Assembly: GCF_900496965.1 (NCBI RefSeq)
Contig: NZ_UFQB01000003.1
Location: 62,001 to 126,000, forward strand
Length of the DNA stretch: 64,000 nt
Direction: 5' to 3'
From: Achromobacter agilis
GTDB lineage: Bacteria; Pseudomonadota; Gammaproteobacteria; Burkholderiales; Burkholderiaceae_B
Shown: in pieces, positions 1-7,851 of the stretch
How the letters are laid out: each line of letters starts with the position of its first letter
How positions within the stretch are numbered: the first letter of the stretch is position 1
Position numbers and translations under genes: made by a program
Notes under the pieces: model-generated
Seen by the model: the letters and a program-made list of their open reading frames with translations, nothing else
What the model was told of the DNA's origin: nothing
Database searches by the model: none

Positions 1-121
1 GCACCCGACCGAGGGCGAATTGCGCTGCGCGCCCACGCCCTTCCGCTTTTCGGCCAGCGCGCGGGCTGCGGCGGGCGGCGCGCCGGGGCTGGGCGAACAC
101 AACGCGGAGATCCTGGGGTAG
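1..121 (+). CDS. CaiB/BaiF-type CoA-transferase, C-terminal end (5' truncated)
   Basis: Only the last 39 codons of a plus-strand gene are present, reading in frame from base 2 to a TAG at 119-121. The translation ends in APGLGEHNAEILG, preceded by a PFRFS segment. Family III (CaiB/BaiF) CoA-transferases characteristically finish with a proline-rich stretch and then a 'G-E-H-N/T-E-x-L' motif, which is the basis for the call. These enzymes move CoA between carboxylic acids in the cytoplasm. The substrate cannot be inferred from the fragment. A second, complete member of the family lies at 24513-25709. Confidence 0.7.
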   Translation, partial: HPTEGELRCAPTPFRFSASARAAAGGAPGLGEHNAEILG

Positions 122-128
122 GCGGCGC

Positions 129-770
129 CTACATGCGTACGGACGCGATGCCCGCGACCCACACCCAGCGCCCGCCGCGCAGCTCGAAGTCGTAGGTCAT
201 GGCGTCGGACGGCATGTGCAGGAACGGCGCGAACCAGACGCGCACGCGGCCGGGCGCCTGGACGTCCCAAAGCGAAACGCCGCCGATGGGGCTGTCGGGA
301 GACAGGCCCAGCATGGAAATATAGGCTTCATTCCGGGGGCTTTCGCCTTCCGGCTTGGCCGGCCATTCGCCTAGCTCCTGGCTGCCCGAGTAGAAGACCA
401 GCCCCGTGGCGAACGGATCGGCGGCCTCGCCGCCGAAGCGGGCGATATTGAGCTGGCCCATGCCGTCGTCGGACCGGGCGCACAGGATGCGCTCGAACAG
501 CGCCAGCAGGGTTTCTTCCTGCTCAATGCCGAGACGGCCGCGCATCAATGCGGATACCGGGGTCTGGCCCTCGGTACAGTGGCGCGTTTCCAGCAGCAGG
601 CCGCGTTCGGTGCGCTGGACGGAATCGCCGGGCTTGGCGCCGGTCAGCATGCCGCCGATGTCGCGCAGCACGGATTGCTGGCCGGACGATTGCGCGAGGG
701 ATGGGGGGCCGGCCGTCAGGCCGGCAATGATCAGGGCCCCGCAAAGGGCCGACGTGAGGGTGATGCGCAT
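129..770 (-). CDS. hypothetical exported protein
   Basis: This 213-residue protein opens with a charged N-terminus, a hydrophobic core (ALIIAGLTAG) and a likely signal-peptidase I site after SLAQ near residue 27, so it is probably periplasmic. The mature part has two cysteines (in RHCTEG and ILCARS) that could form a disulfide, and a tryptophan-rich C-terminus (GGRWVWVAG). I recognise no family. It lies 38 bp downstream of the XRE-cupin regulator gene on the same strand, so it may be read through from the D-amino-acid unit, but nothing in its sequence ties it to that pathway. Confidence 0.75.
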   Translation of the reverse strand: MRITLTSALCGALIIAGLTAGPPSLAQSSGQQSVLRDIGGMLTGAKPGDSVQRTERGLLLETRHCTEGQTPVSALMRGRLGIEQEETLLALFERILCARSDDGMGQLNIARFGGEAADPFATGLVFYSGSQELGEWPAKPEGESPRNEAYISMLGLSPDSPIGGVSLWDVQAPGRVRVWFAPFLHMPSDAMTYDFELRGGRWVWVAGIASVRM

Positions 771-808
771 AGCCTGCTTTCTGTTGCTTTACCGGTCGGA
801 GGGAGGCG

Positions 809-1456
809 TCAGGGCGCCTTCAGGCGGGAAGGCACTTCGTCCGTGTCGCTGCAGACCGCCAGCACTTCGGCGGGCTTCTTGCTCAGCGACAGATAGACGT
901 GCCCGATGCTGCTGTCGAAATACGCGGTTTCGAGCTTGCCGAGCACGACGCTTTCGCCGTTTTCGAACTGGATGCGGACCTTGCCGGACAGCACCACGGC
1001 GAACTCTTGGCCCGGGTGCCGGATGTAGTCCTCGAATTCCACCACTTCGCGCGCATCGATCAGGGCGAACATGGGCGTCATCTTCTTGCCGGGATATTCG
1101 CCCATGAGCAAGCGGTAGTGATAGTTTTCCGTGACGTAGTCGCGGGCGTCGCCGAGCTTGTTCTTGACGAAGGTGGGGGCGACGGCGGCCTGGGGGGCGT
1201 CCCCCAGCATGAACATGCGGGTCATGTCGATGTCCAGCGCCCGGGCCAGCGCGGCGAACTTTTCGTAGCTCAGGGCGATCTGCCCAAGCTCGGCTTTCGA
1301 GAGCGTCGACACCGCGATGCCGCTGGCGCGGGAAACGGCCTGCAAGGTCAGTTTCCTTGCCTTGCGCTCGGCCCGCAGGCGAGCGCCCATTTCTTCCTTG
1401 CCCACGATCTCGGGCGGGGAGGTATTGCCGGATAGGGCCATGTAGCGGTGTGGCAT
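809..1456 (-). CDS. XRE-family regulator with C-terminal cupin domain
   Basis: A cytoplasmic one-component regulator of 215 residues. Residues about 25-80 form a helix-turn-helix of the Cro/CI type (LRAERKARKLTLQAVSRAS, then IAVSTLSKAELG). Residues about 120-205 form a small beta-barrel cupin (HPGQEFAVVLSG, then GHVYLSLS) that in this family senses a small effector. The start is placed at the ATG at 1456; a TTG lies one codon upstream. It sits at the downstream end of the D-amino-acid operon, so it probably regulates the operon and its own expression. XRE-cupin regulators often control amino-acid, polyamine or aldehyde catabolism; the effector here is unknown. A candidate operator is the repeat at 12633-12660. 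Confidence 0.9.
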   Translation of the reverse strand: MPHRYMALSGNTSPPEIVGKEEMGARLRAERKARKLTLQAVSRASGIAVSTLSKAELGQIALSYEKFAALARALDIDMTRMFMLGDAPQAAVAPTFVKNKLGDARDYVTENYHYRLLMGEYPGKKMTPMFALIDAREVVEFEDYIRHPGQEFAVVLSGKVRIQFENGESVVLGKLETAYFDSSIGHVYLSLSKKPAEVLAVCSDTDEVPSRLKAP

Positions 1457-1528
1457 CAAGGGTTGAGGGTTGGGGCAGGGCCCGCAAGCCCCGCCGCGTG
1501 TATGCCGGATTGTAAGGGGTGCGGCGGC

Positions 1529-2455
1529 TCAGGCGGGAGGGCGGGCGCCGGTGCGTTCTACGATCATTCCGTAGTGCTCCGGACGACGGTGGGCGGCGAA
1601 GTTGAAGATGTTGGCGCGGTAATGCTCCGACACCGACAGGTCGCAGACGAAGTTGATGACCTCGTCGTCCTCGGAGAAGGCGCGCACCATGATTTCTCCT
1701 GTGGGGGCGACGATGCAGGAGCCGCCGATCATCGGATTGCCTTCCTCGACGCCGGCCTTCGCGGCGGCGGCCACCCAGCAGGCGTTCTGGTAGGCGCCCG
1801 CCTGCAAGGACAGCAGGTGGTGGTGCATGCGCAGATGGATGGGTTCGTCCCATTGCACATAGCCGGAAGGGGTGTTGTAGCCGGCCATGACCACCTCCAC
1901 GCCCTGCAGGCCCATGACGCGGAAGGTCTCGGGCCAGCGCCGGTCGTTGCAGATGCACATGCCGATGGCGGCGTCCGGCGTCTGCCAGACCGGAAAACCC
2001 AGGTCGCCGACGGCGAAATATTTCTTTTCCAGGTGCTGCAGGGCGGCGCCGTCGCGTGCCTGAGCGTCGCCGGGGATGTGGATCTTGCGGTACTTGCCGA
2101 CGATGCCGCCGTCGCGCCCGACCAGGATGCTGGTGTTGTACTGCGTGCCGTCCGCCAGCTCGGCGTAGCCCAGGTAGAAGCCGATGCCTTTCTCGCGCGC
2201 GGCGTCGAACAGCGGGCGGGTCAGCGGGCCGGGCATCTCGGTTTCGAAGAACGCCTGCACGTCGGCGGGATCGTCCAGCGACCAGCGCGGAAAGAAGGTG
2301 GTCAGCGCCAGTTCCGGAAAGGTCACCCAGGCGGCGCCGCGGCTGTGGGCGTCCTCGAGCAGTTCGATCAGCCGGCGCACGACCTGGGCCCGGGTATCGC
2401 TGCGCTGGACCGGGCCCAGCTGGGCCACGGCCAGGTGTAGTTTGCGCGCGCTCAT
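1529..2455 (-). CDS. N-carbamoyl-D-amino-acid amidohydrolase (nitrilase superfamily)
   Basis: This 308-residue nitrilase-superfamily enzyme closely resembles Agrobacterium D-carbamoylase, which hydrolyses N-carbamoyl-D-amino acids to D-amino acids, CO2 and ammonia. The Glu-Lys-Cys triad is visible: E48 in FPELALTTFFPRW, K124 in GKYRKIHIPG and C169 in CNDRRWPE. Other shared signatures are ETEMPGP, GDLGFPV, GGSCIVAPTGEI and IFNF near the end. The ATG at 2455 overlaps the D-aminoacylase stop by 4 bp (ATGA), so translation is probably coupled. A longer in-frame extension upstream has no family similarity and was excluded. The usual partner, a hydantoinase, is not in the window, so the natural substrate may be another blocked D-amino acid. 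Confidence 0.93.
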   Translation of the reverse strand: MSARKLHLAVAQLGPVQRSDTRAQVVRRLIELLEDAHSRGAAWVTFPELALTTFFPRWSLDDPADVQAFFETEMPGPLTRPLFDAAREKGIGFYLGYAELADGTQYNTSILVGRDGGIVGKYRKIHIPGDAQARDGAALQHLEKKYFAVGDLGFPVWQTPDAAIGMCICNDRRWPETFRVMGLQGVEVVMAGYNTPSGYVQWDEPIHLRMHHHLLSLQAGAYQNACWVAAAAKAGVEEGNPMIGGSCIVAPTGEIMVRAFSEDDEVINFVCDLSVSEHYRANIFNFAAHRRPEHYGMIVERTGARPPA

Positions 2456-3906
2456 GCCGCGCTCCGGTTCAGCACGCGGCCGGCATGCTGGCCGGTAAAG
2501 GCCTGGTCTTGCCAGACCGGCGCGCCGTTGACATAGACGGAATGGATCCCGGCGGCCCGTTCCGTGGGGCGCTCGAAGGTGGCGGAATCCGCCACGGTGT
2601 CTGGGTCGAAGACCACCAGATCCGCGAAGTAGCCGGGCTGCACCTGGCCCCGCTCGGCCAGGCCGAACTTGGCGGCGGTCAGGCCGGTCATTTTCCAGAC
2701 GGCGGTTTCCAGGGGGAAGAGGCCCAGGTCGCGCGAGTAATGTCCGAGCACCCGCGGGAAGGTGCCCCAAAGCCGCGGATGGGGGCGCTCATCGTGGGGC
2801 AGGCCGTCCGAGCCGATCATGGTGGGGCCGAACGCCAGGATGCGTTGGACGTCGGGCTCGTCCATCATGAAGTAGATGGCGCCGGCGGGCTGCAGTTCCT
2901 GCACCACGTCGTACTTGGATTTTCCCCGTTCCGCGGCGACCTCGTCCAGGTCGCGCCCGCTCAGTTCCGGGAAGGGCTTGCACCAGGTGATGAGGGTGCG
3001 CCCCGCCAGCAGGACGCGGTCCTGCTTGAGCATGGTGGACCCCGCCACGTAGGGATAGGCATCCAGCGAGACGTCCTGCGCCGCCATGGCGGCCTCGATC
3101 AGGCGCAGCGTTTCCTTGGAGCGCCCGAAGTTCGGCTTGCCCATGACCTTGTGATGCGAAATGACGACGGGCACGCCCAGCTCGCGGCCGATGCGGAAGG
3201 TTTCCTCCAGGGCCGGCACGATGTGCTCGCCTTCGTCGCGCATGTGCGTGGCGTAGATGCCGCCATGCGTGCCGAGCGGGCGGCAGACTTCGATGATTTC
3301 CTCGGTGCTGGCGCTGGCCGCGGGCGGGTAGAACGTGCCGGTGGAGATGCCGATGGCGCCGCTGGCCAGCGCGTCGTCGGCCAGCGTCTGCATGGCCTGC
3401 ACTTCATCGGGCGTGGCTTCGCGCTTCAGGTCGGGCATGACCGCCGCGCGCAGGGTGGAATGGCCCACCATGCAGGCCGCATTGACGGCGGCGGGCGTGG
3501 CGCGCAGGGCGTCGAGATAATCGGAGAAGCGCTCGAAGCGGTACGAGCCGCCTTCGTCCAGCAGGTCCAGCGGCGCCGGCGGGCTGGCATGCGCCAGCGG
3601 CGCCAGGCTGATACCGCAATTGCCGGTGACGACCGTCGTGACGCCTTGCGAGATCTTGGGCGTCATGTCGCGGTGCTTGAGCAGGTAGTTGTCGTCGTGC
3701 GTATGCGAGTCGATGAATCCCGGGGCCACTACCTTGCCGGCGACGTCGATGCGCCGGCCGGCGGCGCTGCCGCTCAGGTCGCCCACTGCGGCGATCCGGT
3801 CCCCGCGCACGCCGACATCGGCGCGGCGGCCGGGGGCGTTGGTGCCGTCGATGACGGTGCCGCCGGCAAGAATGTAGTCGAATGGCGTGGCGTCGGGCTG
3901 GGTCAT
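2452..3906 (-). CDS. dan: D-aminoacylase (N-acyl-D-amino-acid deacylase)
   Basis: A zinc-dependent amidohydrolase of 484 residues, the same length as the Alcaligenes xylosoxydans D-aminoacylase and, from memory, near-identical over long stretches. It hydrolyses N-acyl-D-amino acids to D-amino acids and a carboxylate in the cytoplasm. The family's zinc ligands and catalytic residue are present, offset by one from the A. faecalis numbering: H68 and H70 (DSHTHDD), C97 (GNCGI), H221 (HMRDE), H251 (SHHK) and D367 (IGSDGLPHDE). The gene is followed with a 4-bp overlap by the D-carbamoylase and preceded by the peptide transporter, which suggests that blocked D-amino acids or peptides are imported and unblocked. 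Confidence 0.96.
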   Translation of the reverse strand: MTQPDATPFDYILAGGTVIDGTNAPGRRADVGVRGDRIAAVGDLSGSAAGRRIDVAGKVVAPGFIDSHTHDDNYLLKHRDMTPKISQGVTTVVTGNCGISLAPLAHASPPAPLDLLDEGGSYRFERFSDYLDALRATPAAVNAACMVGHSTLRAAVMPDLKREATPDEVQAMQTLADDALASGAIGISTGTFYPPAASASTEEIIEVCRPLGTHGGIYATHMRDEGEHIVPALEETFRIGRELGVPVVISHHKVMGKPNFGRSKETLRLIEAAMAAQDVSLDAYPYVAGSTMLKQDRVLLAGRTLITWCKPFPELSGRDLDEVAAERGKSKYDVVQELQPAGAIYFMMDEPDVQRILAFGPTMIGSDGLPHDERPHPRLWGTFPRVLGHYSRDLGLFPLETAVWKMTGLTAAKFGLAERGQVQPGYFADLVVFDPDTVADSATFERPTERAAGIHSVYVNGAPVWQDQAFTGQHAGRVLNRSAA

Positions 3907-3933
3907 GCGTATCTCCTCGTAGGGTGGACGGGC

Positions 3934-4875
3934 CTAGGCAAAGTGGCAGGCGACCTGCTGTTCAGGGGCGATGTGACGGGGCTGCGGGGCTTCTTCGGCG
4001 CAGCGCGGCTGGGCCATGGGGCAGCGGGTGCGGAACGCGCAGCCCGAGGGCGGCGACAAGGGGCTGGGAATTTCCCCCTTCAACACCTCGACCGGCGTGC
4101 GCTCTCCCTGGCGCGCGGAGGGCACCGCCGCCAGCAAGGCGCGGGTATAGGGGTGGGCAGGGCGTCCGAAGATAGCGTCGCGCGTGCCGATCTCGACGAT
4201 CCGGCCCAGGTACATCACGGCGACCCGGTGGCTGATGTGGCGCACCACGCTCAGGTCGTGGGAAATGAAAACGTAGGTCAGGCCCAGATCGCGCTGCAGG
4301 TCCATCAGCAGGTTGATGACCTGGGCCTGGACCGAGACGTCCAGGGCCGACACGGGTTCGTCGCAGACGATCAGCCCGGGGTCCAGCGCGAGCGCGCGCG
4401 CGATCACGATGCGCTGGCGCTGCCCGCCCGAGAATTCGTGGGGGTAGCGGTCGGCGGCGTCGGGCCGCAGGCTGACGCGGGCCAGCAGCTGCGCGACGCG
4501 TTCGCGGATCGCCGCGCGGCCGTGGCCGAAGTTGCGCAGCGGTTCGCCGATGATGTCGCGCACCCGCATGCGCGGGTTCATGGACGAAAACGGGTCCTGG
4601 AAGATGAACTGCATCCGCTGGCGCATGGCGCGCAGCTGGCGGCCGTTCATCGCCGCCAGGTCGTGCCCTTCCAGCAGAATGCGGCCTTCAGTGGGCTCGG
4701 AGAGCCGGATCAGGCATTTACCGGTGGTGGACTTGCCGCAGCCGGATTCGCCGACCAGGCTGAGCGTCTGGCCGCGCGAGACGGACAAGGACACGCCGTC
4801 GACGGCGCGCAGCACTTTTGCGCCGTTTCCGCCATCCACGGGGAAATGCTTCTTGAGGCCGATGACCTCCAGCAT
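3934..4875 (-). CDS. DppF-like peptide ABC transporter ATP-binding protein
   Basis: A 313-residue ATPase of the oligopeptide/dipeptide importer family, second of the two ATP-binding subunits. It shows Walker [13 protein letters not shown], Walker B LIVCDEPVSALD, signature SGGQRQR and the C-terminal oligopeptide-transporter cysteine motif (CAFRTRCPMAQPRC). The start is set at the ATG at 4875, beginning MLEVIGLKKHFPV, because that is where family similarity begins. A better-placed ATG at 4937-4939, 8 bp after the dppD-like stop, is out of frame; a one-base change in the six-C run at 4894-4899 would join it to this frame, so the true N-terminus may be longer. It works with the two permeases and the DppD-like subunit. 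Confidence 0.9.
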   Translation of the reverse strand: MLEVIGLKKHFPVDGGNGAKVLRAVDGVSLSVSRGQTLSLVGESGCGKSTTGKCLIRLSEPTEGRILLEGHDLAAMNGRQLRAMRQRMQFIFQDPFSSMNPRMRVRDIIGEPLRNFGHGRAAIRERVAQLLARVSLRPDAADRYPHEFSGGQRQRIVIARALALDPGLIVCDEPVSALDVSVQAQVINLLMDLQRDLGLTYVFISHDLSVVRHISHRVAVMYLGRIVEIGTRDAIFGRPAHPYTRALLAAVPSARQGERTPVEVLKGEIPSPLSPPSGCAFRTRCPMAQPRCAEEAPQPRHIAPEQQVACHFA

Positions 4876-4947
4876 GGGCACGATGCCGGGAGCGGGGGGC
4901 GGATACGGCGGGAGCAAGGGGGATGTCGTGCAGGTTCATGGCGGATC

Positions 4948-5967
4948 TCACGCAATCATGGCGTTGGCCGCGGATGCGGACGCCGGTCCGGTTTCGCGGG
5001 CCCAGCACCAGACACGGTGGCGGCTGCCGGCATCCACGGCGGGCGGGGCGGCCTCGCTGCAGCGCGGCTGCGCCTGGGCGCAGCGCGCGGCGAAAGCGCA
5101 GCCGCGCGACGCCGGCGTCATCACCGGCACGATGCCGGGCAGCTCGGCCAGCCGCACGTCGTGGTCCTGGCCGTCGACGAAGTCGGGCAGGGAGCGGATC
5201 AGCGCCTGGGTGTAAGGATGCTGGGGGCGGTCCAGGACGTCGTCCACGCTGCCTTCCTCCACCTTGCGGCCGGCGTACATCACGATGACGCGCTGGCACA
5301 TCTGCGCCACCACGCCCAGGTCATGCGTGATCAGCACGATGGCGGTGCCCAGTCGCGCCTGGATGTCGCGCAGCAGGTGCAGGATCTGCGCCTGGATGGT
5401 GACGTCCAACGCGGTGGTGGGCTCGTCGGCGATCAGGACCTTCGGCTGGCAGGCCAGCGCCATGGCGATCATGGCGCGCTGGCGCATGCCGCCCGAGAGC
5501 TGGTAGGGATACTCGCGCACGCGGCGCGCGGGGTCGGATATCTGCACCAGGTCCAGCAGTTTCTCAGCCTGCGCCAGGGCGTCGCGGCGCGACAGGCCCT
5601 GGTGCAGCATGAGCGATTCGCTGATCTGCTTTCCCACCGTGAACACGGGGTTCAGGGACGTCATGGGTTCCTGGAAGATCATCGAGATCCGGTTGCCCCG
5701 GATGCCGCGCATGGCTTTTTCGGGCAGGGCGAGCAGGTCGCGTCCGTCGAATTCGATCCGGCCGCTGGCGATGCGGCCGGGCGCGCGCAGCAGGCGCATG
5801 ATGGACAGCGACGTAACGCTCTTGCCGCAGCCGGATTCGCCGACCAGGCCCAGCGTTTCGCCGGGCAGCAGGTCGAACGAAAGGCCGTCCACGGCGACCA
5901 CCGTGGTGTCGTCGCCATCGAAGCAGGTGGTGAGTTCGTGCACGCGCAAGACAGGTTGGGGTTGCAT
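4948..5967 (-). CDS. DppD-like peptide ABC transporter ATP-binding protein
   Basis: A 339-residue ATPase, first of the pair energising the peptide importer. Visible motifs are Walker [12 protein letters not shown] (about residue 41), signature LSGGMRQR, Walker [13 protein letters not shown], the switch histidine in LITHDLG, and the C-terminal oligopeptide-transporter motif [14 protein letters not shown], typical of DppD/OppD subunits. The ATG at 5967 lies 8 bp after the DppC-like permease stop. It forms a heterodimer with the DppF-like subunit on the cytoplasmic face of the membrane. Confidence 0.94.
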   Translation of the reverse strand: MQPQPVLRVHELTTCFDGDDTTVVAVDGLSFDLLPGETLGLVGESGCGKSVTSLSIMRLLRAPGRIASGRIEFDGRDLLALPEKAMRGIRGNRISMIFQEPMTSLNPVFTVGKQISESLMLHQGLSRRDALAQAEKLLDLVQISDPARRVREYPYQLSGGMRQRAMIAMALACQPKVLIADEPTTALDVTIQAQILHLLRDIQARLGTAIVLITHDLGVVAQMCQRVIVMYAGRKVEEGSVDDVLDRPQHPYTQALIRSLPDFVDGQDHDVRLAELPGIVPVMTPASRGCAFAARCAQAQPRCSEAAPPAVDAGSRHRVWCWARETGPASASAANAMIA

Positions 5968-5975
5968 GTGCGCTC

Positions 5976-6851
5976 CTACAGCTTTTTGGCCAGGCGGGGG
6001 TCGAGCATGTCGCGCAGTCCGTCGCCCACGAGGTTGACGGCCAGGACGGCCACGCCCAGGAACAGGCCCGGATACAGGATGATGTGGAAGGCCACGGCCA
6101 CGAAGTTGCGGCCTTCGGCCATGATGTTGCCCCAGCTCGGCGTCTGGGGCGGGATGCCCACGCCCAGGAAGCTCAGCACGGCTTCGGTCAGGATGGCCGA
6201 GGCGGCGATGAAGGTGGCCTGCACCATCAACGGCGCGAACAGGTTGGGCAGGATGTGGCGCAGCAGGATCGCGGGCACGCGGGTGCCGGAGGAGACGGCC
6301 GCCTCGATGTAGGGCTGCTCGCGGATCGTCAGCACCAGCGCGCGCACCAGGCGCACGACGCGCGGCACTTCCGGAATGACGATGGCGATGATCACGGTGC
6401 CCAGGCCCCCCTTCAGCGTGGCCATCAGCGCGATCGCCAGCAGCACGCCCGGGATGGCCATCAGGCCGTCCATGATGCGCATGATCACGGCGTCCAGGCG
6501 GCGGAAGTAGCCGGCGGCCATGCCCAGGGCGACGCCGCCCACGGTGGCGACCACGGCCACCACGATGCCGACGACCAGCGAAATGCGGGCGCCCCAGACG
6601 GTGCGCGAATACACGTCGCGGCCCAGGGCGTCCGTGCCGAAGAAATGCTCGGAAGAGGGCGGCTTCATGCGCGCCATCGGGTTGATGTCCTGCGGATCGA
6701 CCGTGGCCAGCCAGGGAGCGGCCAGGGCGATCGTGGCCAGGGCCAGCAGGATGGCGCCGCCCACGTAGAGCATGGGATGGCGGCGCAGCGACTTGAGGAC
6801 GCGGCGGTAGCGCGGGCGCGGCGCGGGCAGCGGCAGGGTGGCGGTAGTCAT
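5976..6851 (-). CDS. DppC-like peptide ABC transporter permease
   Basis: A 291-residue inner-membrane permease. A cytoplasmic N-terminus rich in Arg and Pro precedes a first membrane segment (MLYVGGAILLALATIALAAP), then the DppC hallmark HFFGTDALGRDVYSR, several further hydrophobic segments, and the EAA-type loop ending in PSWGNIMAEGR. It pairs with the DppB-like permease encoded 12 bp upstream to form the transport channel for peptides. Start ATG at 6851. Confidence 0.94.
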   Translation of the reverse strand: MTTATLPLPAPRPRYRRVLKSLRRHPMLYVGGAILLALATIALAAPWLATVDPQDINPMARMKPPSSEHFFGTDALGRDVYSRTVWGARISLVVGIVVAVVATVGGVALGMAAGYFRRLDAVIMRIMDGLMAIPGVLLAIALMATLKGGLGTVIIAIVIPEVPRVVRLVRALVLTIREQPYIEAAVSSGTRVPAILLRHILPNLFAPLMVQATFIAASAILTEAVLSFLGVGIPPQTPSWGNIMAEGRNFVAVAFHIILYPGLFLGVAVLAVNLVGDGLRDMLDPRLAKKL

Positions 6852-6863
6852 GCGTGTCCCCGT

Positions 6864-7799
6864 TCAGTAGCGGATGCGAGGATCGAAGAGCCGGTAGCTC
6901 AGGTCGACCAGCAGGTTGATCAGTACGTAGATGCCCGAGGCCACCAGCAGCACGCCCTGGATGACGGGGTAGTCATGGCGCAGCACGGCATCGATGGTCA
7001 GGCGGCCCAGGCCGGGGATGGCGAACACGGTTTCGGTGACGACCACGCCGCCGATCAGCAGGGCGACGCCTACGCCGATCGTGGTGACGATGGGGTTGGC
7101 GGCGTTCTTCAGGGCATGCCACACGATGGGGGCCGCCGACAGGCCTTTGGCGCGGGCGGTGCGGATATAGTCCTCGGACAGGGCTTCCAGCATGGTGGCG
7201 CGCGTCATGCGCGTCAGCAGCGCCATGTAGACCAGGCCCAGCGACAGGCAGGGCAGCACCAGGTGGCGCAGGTAGGGCGCGACGCCGGCGGACAGCGGCT
7301 TGTAGCCCTGCACGGGCAGCCAGCCCAGTTTGATGGAGAAGCCGTAGACGAGGCTGTAGCCGATCAGGAACACCGGCACGGAGAAGGCGCAGACCGCGCC
7401 GATCATGACCAGCCTGTCCAGCCAGCGCCCCGCGTTCCACGCCGCCAGCACGCCCAGCGGCACTGCCGCGATCACGGCGAACAGCATGGTGAAGATGGCG
7501 ATGGACAGCGTGGGACCCATGCGTTGGCCGATCAGTTCGGACACCGGCATCTGCGTGGAGATGGAGGTGCCCAGGTCACCGGTGGCGATGTGCGCCACCC
7601 AGATCCCGAACTGCTGCAGCAGCGGTTTGTCCAGGCCCAGGTTCTGGCGGATTTTCTCCACGTCGTCGGCGGTGGCGTTGTCGCCCGCGATCACGGCCGC
7701 CGGATCGCCCGGCGACAGATGGATCAGCAGGAACACCACGACCGCGACGACGGCCATGACGGGAATGACGGCCGCGATGCGGCGCAGGATGTATTTCAC
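6864..7799 (-). CDS. DppB-like peptide ABC transporter permease
   Basis: A 311-residue permease starting at GTG 7799 with KYILRRIAAVIPVM, the usual DppB N-terminus. The GTG has a purine-rich GGGGGAAA sequence about 5-12 bases upstream. A longer in-frame TTG start has no ribosome-binding site and was rejected. The family hallmark HLSPGDPA and the C-terminal VDLSYRLFDPRIRY are present, with about six membrane segments. It lies between the binding-protein gene (52 bp) and the dppC-like gene (12 bp). Confidence 0.92.
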   Translation of the reverse strand: MKYILRRIAAVIPVMAVVAVVVFLLIHLSPGDPAAVIAGDNATADDVEKIRQNLGLDKPLLQQFGIWVAHIATGDLGTSISTQMPVSELIGQRMGPTLSIAIFTMLFAVIAAVPLGVLAAWNAGRWLDRLVMIGAVCAFSVPVFLIGYSLVYGFSIKLGWLPVQGYKPLSAGVAPYLRHLVLPCLSLGLVYMALLTRMTRATMLEALSEDYIRTARAKGLSAAPIVWHALKNAANPIVTTIGVGVALLIGGVVVTETVFAIPGLGRLTIDAVLRHDYPVIQGVLLVASGIYVLINLLVDLSYRLFDPRIRY

Positions 7800-7851
7800 G
7801 CTGGTTTCCCCCCGGCTTGCGGCCGGGCACAAGCTGCGCCCGGCGTCTGCC

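Noticed and set aside
2056..6312. Very long plus-strand open frame of about 1400 codons
   Set aside because: It lies antisense to the D-aminoacylase, ATPase and permease genes, whose motifs and family lengths are unambiguous. Its translation is His/Gly/Arg-rich and looks like the usual antisense shadow in high-GC DNA.
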